From: Formosa sp030427735
GTDB lineage: Bacteria > Bacteroidota > Bacteroidia > Flavobacteriales > Flavobacteriaceae
Assembly: GCF_051200825.1 (NCBI RefSeq)
Contig: NZ_CP195158.1
Coordinates: 1,736,001 to 1,800,000 of the forward strand
Direction: 5' to 3'
Length of the DNA stretch: 64,000 nucleotides
In this document: one piece after another, positions 18,883 to 26,023 of the stretch
How the letters are laid out: each line of letters begins with the position of its first letter
Numbering within the stretch: the first letter of the stretch is position 1
The notes under the pieces: model-generated
Databases searched by the model: none
The model's input: only the letters and a program-made list of their open reading frames with translations
What the model was told of the DNA's origin: nothing
Program-made: the position numbers and the translations under genes

Positions 18883-19002
18883 GTAATTGAGGTACTAAAG
18901 TAGTTATTTGAAGCCAATATGCAAAGTTTAAACCTAGAGACAAACTACATAATGTTGATAATGAGGAAGAACAAACTATTTTTAATTTTATGCTAAAAAC
19001 AA

Positions 19003-19033
19003 TTGTTATTTTTACTCAGGAAACTTAACTTTG
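19003..19033 (+). promoter_or_regulatory. Consensus Bacteroidota promoter for the zapB-like/zapA operon
   Basis: TTG at 19003-19005, a 20-nt spacer, then TAACTTTG at 19026-19033, an exact TAnnTTTG box. Transcription would begin near 19040, leaving a leader of under 20 nt before the ATG at 19057. Confidence 0.75.
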
Positions 19034-19056
19034 TGAGATAAGTATGGTATTTGTAA

Positions 19057-19347
19057 ATGAGTAATATTGAAGAAATTGTAAATGCTCTTGAAGAAAAAAT
19101 TAGCAAAATGCTTCATAAACTAGACGTTTTAAAGCAAAGCAATGCTAAATTACAAGAGGATTTAAACCAATCTCGCCAACGCATTCAAATCCAAAAACAA
19201 GAAATCGAATCTTGGGAGGATAAATACGAGGCGCTCAAAATTGCAAAAAGCATGCTTGGCAGTGACGAAAATAAAAGAGAAACAAAGCTTAAAATAAATT
19301 CATTAATACGAGAGATAGACTATTGTATAGCACAACTCTCAGAATAA
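19057..19347 (+). CDS. Coiled-coil protein, ZapB-like
   Basis: 96 residues, almost wholly charged heptad-type coiled coil (LEEKISKMLHKLDVLKQSN, LQEDLNQSRQRIQIQKQEIE) with no membrane segment. Length, composition and position just in front of zapA fit a ZapB-like divisome accessory protein, but coiled coils are easily matched by chance and no specific motif settles it. It shares a consensus promoter and likely one mRNA with zapA, 21 nt downstream. Confidence 0.65.
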   Translation: MSNIEEIVNALEEKISKMLHKLDVLKQSNAKLQEDLNQSRQRIQIQKQEIESWEDKYEALKIAKSMLGSDENKRETKLKINSLIREIDYCIAQLSE

Positions 19348-19368
19348 TGCAATCAAGAGAAGGATGTA

Positions 19369-19662
19369 ATGTCGGAAATGCTTAAAATTAAACTTTCTAT
19401 TGCTAATAGGGTGTACCCGTTAACAATTGCTCCAGAGCAAGAGGAAGGTTTGCGTAAAGCAGCGAAGAACATAGAAACAATGATTGCAAAATTTGAGCAA
19501 AGTTATTCTGTTAGAGATAAACAAGATGTATTGGCCATGTGTGCCTTACAATTTGCAACTCAAGTAGAACAAAAACAAATAGATAAAGAGGTTGTAAGCG
19601 AGCAAGTAGAGCATAAATTAAATGCTTTAAACGCATTGCTTCACGAGCAGCTAAACTCTTAA
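19369..19662 (+). CDS. zapA: Cell division protein ZapA
   Basis: 97 residues. The N-terminal LKIKLSIANRVYPLTIAPEQEEGLRKAAKNIETMI is the ZapA globular head; the rest is a helical stalk that forms the antiparallel tetramer. ZapA bundles FtsZ filaments at midcell. It is followed by the 6S RNA and rny. Placement of zapA directly before 6S RNA is also known from gamma-proteobacteria, so the gene order supports both calls. Confidence 0.87.
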   Translation: MSEMLKIKLSIANRVYPLTIAPEQEEGLRKAAKNIETMIAKFEQSYSVRDKQDVLAMCALQFATQVEQKQIDKEVVSEQVEHKLNALNALLHEQLNS

Positions 19663-19685
19663 ACGGTCTTTAAAATAAACAAAGT

Positions 19686-19856
19686 TACTGCCTGTATTGG
19701 TTATTATTTTTGATAAACTCAACGTTAATTCTTTAAAGAGGGTGAGTTTAAGTTGTAAAAGCAAGCCGTCTAGAACGGATCCTTGATCAGCTTGTTAGCC
19801 CTAAACTTGTTTTTAAGGAGTTTATACAAAATCATCTGCCGGTACAGGCTTTTTTT
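19686..19856 (+). ncRNA. ssrS: 6S RNA (6S-Flavo type)
   Basis: The 220-nt gap between zapA and rny holds no reading frame but strong pairing. GCCTGTA (19690-19696) pairs with TACAGGC (19843-19849), followed by a T-run, giving a closing stem plus terminator. Inside, AAACTC (19715-19720) pairs with GAGTTT (19744-19749), CAAGC (19762-19766) with GCTTG (19790-19794), CCGT with ACGG within 19766-19778, and AAACT (19803-19807) with AGTTT (19819-19823). A long rod with interrupted pairing of about 165 nt is the 6S RNA form, which binds housekeeping RNA polymerase. Location after zapA supports it. Exact ends are estimated. Confidence 0.78.
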
Positions 19857-19882
19857 ATATATATTATTAATACTAACTGAAC

Positions 19883-21457
19883 ATGGATAACTCAATTATA
19901 TTAATTGCAGGAGGAACGCTATTAGGCGTAATTATCGGCTTTATCATAGCCAAGACATTAGAGAAAAACAATGCATCAAAAGTAATTTCTGGAGCGAAAT
20001 CAGAAGCCGAAAAAATTATTAAAGATGCGAACAATGAAGGCGAGTCTATTAAAAAAGACAAAATCTTACAAGCAAAAGAAAAATTTATAGAGCTAAAATC
20101 GGAGCATGAAAAAGTAATTTTAGCCCGCGATAAAAAAATGGCAGATGCCGAAAAACGTACTCGTGATAAAGAGTCGCAGGTATCTAACGAATTATCTAAA
20201 AGTAAAAAATTAAACGCTGAGTTAGAAAAGAAATCTAACGACTACAATCAGCGTATGGACTATTTAGATAAGAAGCAAGAAGAAATAGAACGTTTGCATA
20301 AGGGGCAAATAGAACAATTGGAAGTGATTTCTAGTTTATCGGCCGAAGAAGCAAAATCTCAATTAATAGAATCGCTTAAGGGCGAAGCTAAAAACGATGC
20401 TTTAGCCTATATTCAAGATACTTTAGAAGAAGCTAAACTTACAGCACAACAAGAGGCTCGAAAAGTAATTATTAACACGATTCAACGTATTGGTACAGAA
20501 GAAGCCGTAGACAACTGTGTGTCTGTATTTAATATTGAATCTGATGACGTTAAAGGACGAATTATTGGTCGTGAAGGTCGTAATATTCGTGCCATTGAAG
20601 CTGCTACAGGTGTAGAAATTATAGTAGACGATACTCCGGAAGCTATTATTTTATCGTGTTTTGATTCTGTGCGTCGCGAGGTAGCGCGTTTATCGCTTCA
20701 TAAATTAGTAACCGATGGACGTATTCACCCAGCACGTATCGAAGAGGTCGTGAAGAAAACCAGAAAGCAGATCGAGCAAGAAATTATAGAAGTTGGTAAA
20801 CGTACCGTTATAGATTTAGGAATTCATAATTTACATCCAGAGTTAATTAAGGTTGTAGGACGTATGAAGTATCGTTCGTCTTATGGTCAGAATTTATTAC
20901 AACACTCTCGCGAGGTTGCGAAGTTATGTGGTATTATGGCTGCAGAATTAGGATTAAATCCTAAATTAGCTAAGCGTGCAGGCTTATTGCACGATATTGG
21001 TAAAGTGCCAGATGCCGAAGCCGATATGGAAACACCTCACGCTATTTTAGGAATGCAATGGGCTGAAAAATATGGCGAAAAAGACGATGTGATTAACGCT
21101 ATTGGAGCCCACCACGACGAAATTGAAATGAAATCGCTTCTAGCTCCAATAGTACAGGTTTGCGATGCGATATCTGGTGCACGACCAGGAGCAAGACGTC
21201 AAGTGTTAGATAGTTATATCCAACGTTTAAAAGATTTAGAAGATATTGCTTTTGGTTTTACAGGTGTTAAAAAGGCTTATGCAATTCAGGCGGGTAGAGA
21301 ACTGCGTGTTATTGTTGAAAGCGAAAAGGTAAACGACCAACATGCAGCAGATTTGTCGTTTAATATTTCTCAGAAAATTCAAACGGATATGACTTATCCA
21401 GGGCAAGTAAAAGTTACGGTAATTAGAGAAACAAGAGCTGTAAATATTGCGAAATAA
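19883..21457 (+). CDS. rny: Ribonuclease Y
   Basis: 524 residues. N-terminal membrane anchor (SIILIAGGTLLGVIIGFIIAKTL), then a coiled coil to about residue 200, a KH domain with GRIIGREGRNIRAIEAATGVEI, and an HD domain with LLHDIGKVPDAEADM, HHDEIE and CDAISGARPGARR. RNase Y is a membrane-bound endonuclease that starts mRNA decay. It follows the 6S RNA terminator, and its own leader is short. A terminator follows at 21512. Confidence 0.95.
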   Translation: MDNSIILIAGGTLLGVIIGFIIAKTLEKNNASKVISGAKSEAEKIIKDANNEGESIKKDKILQAKEKFIELKSEHEKVILARDKKMADAEKRTRDKESQVSNELSKSKKLNAELEKKSNDYNQRMDYLDKKQEEIERLHKGQIEQLEVISSLSAEEAKSQLIESLKGEAKNDALAYIQDTLEEAKLTAQQEARKVIINTIQRIGTEEAVDNCVSVFNIESDDVKGRIIGREGRNIRAIEAATGVEIIVDDTPEAIILSCFDSVRREVARLSLHKLVTDGRIHPARIEEVVKKTRKQIEQEIIEVGKRTVIDLGIHNLHPELIKVVGRMKYRSSYGQNLLQHSREVAKLCGIMAAELGLNPKLAKRAGLLHDIGKVPDAEADMETPHAILGMQWAEKYGEKDDVINAIGAHHDEIEMKSLLAPIVQVCDAISGARPGARRQVLDSYIQRLKDLEDIAFGFTGVKKAYAIQAGRELRVIVESEKVNDQHAADLSFNISQKIQTDMTYPGQVKVTVIRETRAVNIAK

Positions 21458-21511
21458 ACTTTTGCAAAGCGCAAGTGTTTAATATCTAATTGTTTAAAAA
21501 TAAATATCAGA

Positions 21512-21545
21512 AAAACGTCATTCTTATTGAGTGACGTTTTTTTTT
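21512..21545 (+). terminator. Terminator after rny
   Basis: AAAACGTCA (21512-21520) pairs with TGACGTTTT (21532-21540) around an 11-nt loop, with a T-run to 21545. It sits between convergent genes. Confidence 0.88.
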
Positions 21546-21548
21546 ACC

Positions 21549-22313
21549 TTAAAACCCTTCAAAAACGCCTAAGCCGAATAGAGCAAAGTCGTATTTTACA
21601 GGGTCAATTGGGTCTATTTCTCTTAAATGATGGTCTAATTCCGTTAATGCTTTGGCATCATTTTGTTTTCTTGTCAATAAGCCTAATTTTCGAGCTACAT
21701 TACCAGAATGCACATCTAACGGACAAGATAAAAGTGAAGGAGAAATACTTTTCCAAATTCCAAAATCTACACCAGCATGGTCTTGCCTAACCATCCATCT
21801 TAAAAACATATTAATGCGCTTAGCAGCAGAGTTTTTTAAAGGGTCGCTAATGTGCTTTTGAGTCCGGGATAAATGGTCTATTTCGAAAAAAATAGACTTG
21901 AATTTATGTATGCTGAATTGTAAATTTTCATTTAAAGTATTAGTTGAAAATACATCTTCTAATCCATTGTAATTCATGTATATATTATTTAAACTTTCAA
22001 TGAATTGAATGAAGTCGTCGCCATTAAAAGTACGATGCACAAAGGGTGTTAGCGCTTCTAAATCCGATTGCGAATGATTGATGATAAAATCGAAAGGTGC
22101 ATGGTCTAAAAGCTCCATCATATGCTTGGCATTATTAATAATACTTTTACGATTGCCCCAAGCTATAGTCGCTGTTAAAAACCCCGAAATTTCTATATCT
22201 TCTTTTCTGGTAAAAGCGTGTGGAACTTGAATAGGATCGGTCTCAATAAATTTTGGATTGTTGTAAAGTTCAACTTTTTCGTTTAAAAAATCTTTTAAAT
22301 CGTGTGTATTCAT
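21549..22313 (-). CDS. TIGR02757/DUF2400 family protein
   Basis: 254 residues. The conserved features of this family are clear: DPIQVPHAF near the N-terminus, ATIAWGNRKSIINNAKHMMELLD, FVHRTFNGDDF, and RWMVRQDHAGVDFGIWKSI followed by PLDVHSGNVARKLGLLTRKQND. The pattern of a helical bundle with a late Asp/His-containing loop recalls helix-hairpin-helix glycosylases, but catalytic activity is not established. It is the last gene of a three-gene leftward operon, 2 nt after the CPBP gene. Confidence 0.85.
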   Translation of the reverse strand: MNTHDLKDFLNEKVELYNNPKFIETDPIQVPHAFTRKEDIEISGFLTATIAWGNRKSIINNAKHMMELLDHAPFDFIINHSQSDLEALTPFVHRTFNGDDFIQFIESLNNIYMNYNGLEDVFSTNTLNENLQFSIHKFKSIFFEIDHLSRTQKHISDPLKNSAAKRINMFLRWMVRQDHAGVDFGIWKSISPSLLSCPLDVHSGNVARKLGLLTRKQNDAKALTELDHHLREIDPIDPVKYDFALFGLGVFEGF

Positions 22314-22315
22314 AA

Positions 22316-22873
22316 TTACATTAAAAGCACTGCGGGAATGATTAGTATCCCATTATAAATGGCATGAAATAACATGGAGTAAAGTAAACCAAATTGCAAT
22401 CTGATAACTCCTAAAAATAAACCTATTAGTATTTGTGGCGCAACCAATATTGGCATTAGAATTAATACATTTCTGGTAATTTCGAAATTGGTAATATGTA
22501 CCGCACCAAAAGTAAAAGCAAATATGTAGAATATAAGAGGAAACCATTTTGTAAACCTGCAAAACAAGGGGATTGGTGCTCTAAATATGAGTTCTTCAAA
22601 TATTGGGGCTGCCACAACACCTAGTAGTACTATTGCATAGGGCGGAAATTCTTCGAAAAGTTTTGTGTTGGCATGATCTTCAAAATTTATTATTTGTAAG
22701 ATGTCTAAAATTGAAAACACTATGGTAAATCCAAAATTTAATATAAAAGACCAAATTAGTGCGACAACAAAGACTTTTATAATACTGTAATTTTTAAACC
22801 ACGTTTTGTCGTAACAATTAGGTTTCAATAAAAACTGAATAAATAATGTTGTAATGTCTATAAACGTATGCAT
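22316..22873 (-). CDS. CPBP-family intramembrane metalloprotease
   Basis: 185 residues with about six membrane segments. The CPBP (CAAX/bacteriocin-processing) motifs are present: EELIFRAPI (EExxxR), FTFGAVHI (FxxxH), and a final HAIYNGILI (HxxxN/D), giving the glutamate and histidine ligands. Family members cleave within membranes or process small peptides; the target is unknown. It lies 1 nt after an ABC ATPase gene and 2 nt before the DUF2400 gene. Confidence 0.84.
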   Translation of the reverse strand: MHTFIDITTLFIQFLLKPNCYDKTWFKNYSIIKVFVVALIWSFILNFGFTIVFSILDILQIINFEDHANTKLFEEFPPYAIVLLGVVAAPIFEELIFRAPIPLFCRFTKWFPLIFYIFAFTFGAVHITNFEITRNVLILMPILVAPQILIGLFLGVIRLQFGLLYSMLFHAIYNGILIIPAVLLM

Positions 22874-22874
22874 A

Positions 22875-23537
22875 TTACGCTTTTATATTACCATCAACCA
22901 TCACTAATTTTCTGTCGGCTAGATTAGCTAAATCTTCGTTGTGCGTTACAATAACAAAAGTCTGACCGAATTCTTCGCGCAACTTAAAAAATAAATTATG
23001 TAATTGCTCGGCCGATTCGCTATCTAAATTCCCTGAAGGCTCGTCGGCAAAAATTAAACTGGGGTTGTTAATTAAAGCTCTGGCAACAGCAACGCGTTGT
23101 TGCTCGCCACCTGAAAGCTCGCTTGGTTTGTGATTGTAACGGTGCGATAAACCTAAAAAATCTAATAATTCTTTAGCTCTAGGTTCCGCAATTTCCGGTT
23201 TCGTACCTTTAATATAAGCCGGAATACAAACATTTTCTAAGGCCGTAAACTCGGGTAATAACTGATGAAACTGAAAAATAAACCCAATATGCTCGTTTCT
23301 AAACTGTGCTAATTTTTTTTCTTTTAAAGCCTGTACGTCTATGCCGTTTATTTTAAGTTCAAAGGCTTGTTTTTTTGAAGGTGCATCTAAAGTACCCAAA
23401 ATTTGAAGAAGTGTAGTTTTTCCTGCACCAGAAGCACCAACCACCGAGACAATTTCGCCTTTTTTTATATGAAGATTCACTCCTTTTAAAACATGAAAAT
23501 CGTCGTAATATTTATGAATGTTTTTTGCTTGAATCAT
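22875..23537 (-). CDS. ABC transporter ATPase, LolD/MacB type
   Basis: 220 residues, a lone nucleotide-binding domain. Walker A GASGAGKTTLL (about 34-44), Q-loop FQFHQLLPEFTALENV, signature LSGGEQQRVAVARAL, Walker B LIFADEPSGNLDSES and the switch His in VIVTHNEDLA. The Q-loop region and the EPSGNLDSES sequence are those of the LolD/MacB/FtsE class, which work with FtsX-like permeases in lipoprotein release or export. No such permease gene is beside it; the operon continues with a CPBP protease. Confidence 0.88.
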   Translation of the reverse strand: MIQAKNIHKYYDDFHVLKGVNLHIKKGEIVSVVGASGAGKTTLLQILGTLDAPSKKQAFELKINGIDVQALKEKKLAQFRNEHIGFIFQFHQLLPEFTALENVCIPAYIKGTKPEIAEPRAKELLDFLGLSHRYNHKPSELSGGEQQRVAVARALINNPSLIFADEPSGNLDSESAEQLHNLFFKLREEFGQTFVIVTHNEDLANLADRKLVMVDGNIKA

Positions 23538-23682
23538 GTGGTTTAATTGAGCCGATTAAAGTAATACTTTCTTTGCGATCCTACAAAATTACCTGTTAAT
23601 AGATGCAATAGACTTTCTTTATTAAATTGTACCTTTACAAAAATAACGCTGTTACCATGCGTTTAATAAAAACTTTAATACA

Positions 23683-24279
23683 ATGCCATATAAACACTAC
23701 GAGGAATATCATTTAAAAACTACAGACGAAATTAAGAGCCACTATAAAAGTATTATTAAGCAGGTTGGTGAAGATGCTACGCGAGAAGGCTTGTTAAAAA
23801 CCCCCGAGCGTGCCTCTAAAGCCATTCAGTTTTTAACCCAAGGTTACGATTTGGATGCCGCCGAAATTTTAAAAGGAGCCATGTTTAAAGAGTCGTATAA
23901 TGAAATGGTAATTGTGAAGGATATTGAATTGTATTCGCTGTGCGAACATCATTTATTACCGTTTTTCGGGAAAGCGCATATAGCTTACATCCCTAACGGG
24001 CAAATCGTTGGGTTAAGTAAATTACCAAGGATAGTAGATGTGTTTGCAAGACGATTGCAAGTACAGGAACGACTTACCGAACAAATTTTAGATTGTATAA
24101 ACGATACATTAAAACCACAAGGTGTAGCGGTTGTTATTGAAGCTAGCCACATGTGTATGATGATGCGAGGGGTACAAAAGCAAAATTCGGTTACCACAAC
24201 CTCGGGTTTTAGGGGCCAGTTTGAAAAAATAGAAACCCGGAATGAGTTTTTAAAGCTAATTAGCGAAAATTTGTCATAG
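23683..24279 (+). CDS. folE: GTP cyclohydrolase I
   Basis: 198 residues. Zinc ligands fit Cys87 and His90 in LYSLCEHHLLPFFGKAHIAY, with Cys158 in EASHMCMMMRG. Also present: GLSKLPRIVDVFARRLQVQERLT and the C-terminal SGFRGQF. The enzyme makes 7,8-dihydroneopterin triphosphate from GTP, the first step to folate and related pterins. A TACCTTTA sequence near 23630 may be a weak -7 box. The next gene starts 50 nt downstream. Confidence 0.95.
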   Translation: MPYKHYEEYHLKTTDEIKSHYKSIIKQVGEDATREGLLKTPERASKAIQFLTQGYDLDAAEILKGAMFKESYNEMVIVKDIELYSLCEHHLLPFFGKAHIAYIPNGQIVGLSKLPRIVDVFARRLQVQERLTEQILDCINDTLKPQGVAVVIEASHMCMMMRGVQKQNSVTTTSGFRGQFEKIETRNEFLKLISENLS

Positions 24280-24328
24280 TTTTAGTTGTGGTATGTTTCT
24301 TGATTTTAGATACTTAAACATTTAAAAC

Positions 24329-24622
24329 ATGAAAGCACAAAAACCGACTCGTTATAAAAAATTAGTTTTAAGTATCTTTTTAGATTTAATAGGTTGCTTA
24401 AGTTTTGCCATTCCTGGAATAGGGGAGTTTACCGATGTAATTTGGGCGCCAGCTTCGGCATGGATTATGACCAAAATGTATAAAGGTCAACAGGGAAAAG
24501 TCGCTGCAACAATTTCATTTATTGAAGAAGCCATCCCTGGACTAGACATTATACCAACGTTTACTTTAATGTGGTTTTACACGTATGTATTCAATGCTAA
24601 AAAAGAAATGGTTAAGGCTTAA
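24329..24622 (+). CDS. Small hydrophobic membrane protein
   Basis: 97 residues, unrecognised by function. It starts with a basic cytoplasmic tip (KAQKPTRYKKL), then a membrane helix (about 11-32), a short Gly/Pro loop, and a second hydrophobic region (about 35-75) holding APASAWIMTKMY and SFIEEAIPGLDIIPTF, ending with a basic tail. The conserved-looking PxW and IPGLDIIPT motifs suggest a real family seen in Flavobacteriia. It follows folE in the same direction; a terminator lies downstream. Confidence 0.75.
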   Translation: MKAQKPTRYKKLVLSIFLDLIGCLSFAIPGIGEFTDVIWAPASAWIMTKMYKGQQGKVAATISFIEEAIPGLDIIPTFTLMWFYTYVFNAKKEMVKA

Positions 24623-24646
24623 CAAATCATAAAATTATAAAAAAGG

Positions 24647-24684
24647 AAGAGGCTGATAGGTTTAAACATTCAGCCTCTTTTTTT
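24647..24684 (+). terminator. Terminator between convergent genes
   Basis: AAGAGGCTGA (24647-24656) pairs with TCAGCCTCTT (24670-24679), followed by a T-run. It closes the folE unit and could also act for the opposing gene ending at 24698. Confidence 0.9.
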
Positions 24685-24697
24685 GTGGGTTAAAACC

Positions 24698-25834
24698 CTA
24701 AAAATATTTAATCAATTTTGATGTGCTTTCCTGTTTGAATTTCGAAAATTGTCTAGTTGGAAAATACAGGACACAAGCTAAAATTATAGTCAATAACCAA
24801 ATTTGCCATAAATAATCCACTCCCCAATACGTGTCTTCCGATGTTTTGAAGCGCCACGAGGCAATTTTATAGAGTATCAGTAAAATATAAAGATGCACAA
24901 CGTAAAAAAACATTGGGGACGACCCAAACGTTTTTAAAATGTTTAGGCTTTTAGCTGGCAAATCTTCAAACCACGATAAAATAAAACTAGATACTCCAAT
25001 AGTAATAAGTAGAAAATCTAATGAAGGAGGGTATTTGGTGAAATTTAAAAAAGACATCAGGCTTTTAATGTCCCATCCATAATTTACCCAAGCCAGAGTT
25101 TCTCCGTAAATATTTAATCCTCTTAAAACTAATAGAGTGATTAGGCAAATTGTTCCTGCAGAAATTAAAATTTGCTGCCGTTTTTTTACGCTGATGTTTT
25201 TATTATAGATTTCGCCACAATAATATCCTACTAAAATAAGTCCAATCCACGGTAATACTGGGTAAGACGCTTTTATCTTTAGAAATGCATTATCTAAAAT
25301 TATACCTCTATCGTGTAAAATTGCCCAAAGGGAATAGCCAATTTCTGAAGCGGCAAATTGAATAGGAGTTAATGCGTTATGGCCTAAAATAATAATAAGT
25401 CCAATTATACCACTCCAAATTCTGGGAAGTTTTACAAATACCGATAAACAAACCATGCATATACCAATGGCCCAAATTACTTGGAGGTAAAGCGTATTGT
25501 AGTTACCAAACCAAGATAAGTTTATAACGGTAATTTCTAATACAATTAAAAATAATCCACGTTTAAACAAAAAAGAACTTGCAGATCGTTTACTATTACT
25601 GTTTCTAGGATGCTCGTATAGCCAAGCAGATATTCCTGTAAGAAAAATAAATACTGGGGCACAAAAATGTGCTAAATATCTTGTAAAAAATAAGCTTGTG
25701 TCGATTTCGTTAATATTTAAAGGATCTGTAATGGGAACATGGTAAAAAAAACGTTCCCGAACATGATCTAATAACATAATTAACATAACCAGGCCACGAA
25801 GGGCATCTATAGAATGAATTCTTGATGATTTCAT
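24698..25834 (-). CDS. DUF1624/HGSNAT-like multipass acyltransferase-type protein
   Basis: 378 residues with about ten hydrophobic segments. It begins RIHSIDALRGLVMLIMLLDHVRERF, the hallmark of DUF1624 and heparan-alpha-glucosaminide N-acetyltransferase catalytic-domain proteins, where the conserved Arg-Gly and Asp-His pair sits at the membrane face. FLTGISAWLYEHP and FFYVVHLYILLILYKIASW fit later conserved segments. These proteins move acyl groups onto sugars or have undefined membrane roles. Substrate unknown. It is alone, flanked by a terminator and a repeat element. Confidence 0.78.
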   Translation of the reverse strand: MKSSRIHSIDALRGLVMLIMLLDHVRERFFYHVPITDPLNINEIDTSLFFTRYLAHFCAPVFIFLTGISAWLYEHPRNSNSKRSASSFLFKRGLFLIVLEITVINLSWFGNYNTLYLQVIWAIGICMVCLSVFVKLPRIWSGIIGLIIILGHNALTPIQFAASEIGYSLWAILHDRGIILDNAFLKIKASYPVLPWIGLILVGYYCGEIYNKNISVKKRQQILISAGTICLITLLVLRGLNIYGETLAWVNYGWDIKSLMSFLNFTKYPPSLDFLLITIGVSSFILSWFEDLPAKSLNILKTFGSSPMFFYVVHLYILLILYKIASWRFKTSEDTYWGVDYLWQIWLLTIILACVLYFPTRQFSKFKQESTSKLIKYF

Positions 25835-25864
25835 ATGTAAAGTTAAATGAATAAAAAAGAAAAT

Positions 25865-26016
25865 GAAGACCGTCTAAAAAGTTTAGTAATGCATCACGTT
25901 GTGCTCTTACCTATAGTGGTAGGCAGGTGAAACAGAATCTCACTATGTTAAAATCAATAGTTGTGGGAATCTGAAATAAATTCAGATTGACGAAAGATTA
26001 ACTTTTAGGCAGTCTC
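25865..26016. repeat. Degenerate inverted-repeat element (MITE-like or dispersed intergenic repeat)
   Basis: The gap between the acyltransferase and metal-receptor genes holds no reading frame. Its ends are imperfect inverted copies: GAAGACCGTCTAAAAAGTTTA at 25865-25885 resembles the reverse complement of 25998-26016. Inside is AATCTGAA (25968-25975) facing TTCAGATT (25981-25988), and TACC/GGTA around 25909-25922. This resembles palindromic intergenic repeats scattered in many Flavobacteriaceae genomes. No transposase is nearby. Only one copy is visible here, so repetition is inferred. Confidence 0.5.
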
Positions 26017-26023
26017 ATCACTC

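Noticed and set aside
22316..22873. CPBP/Abi protein as an anti-phage abortive-infection gene
   Set aside because: The family name Abi is historical. Here the gene is cotranscribed with an ABC ATPase and a DUF2400 gene and no defence genes are near.
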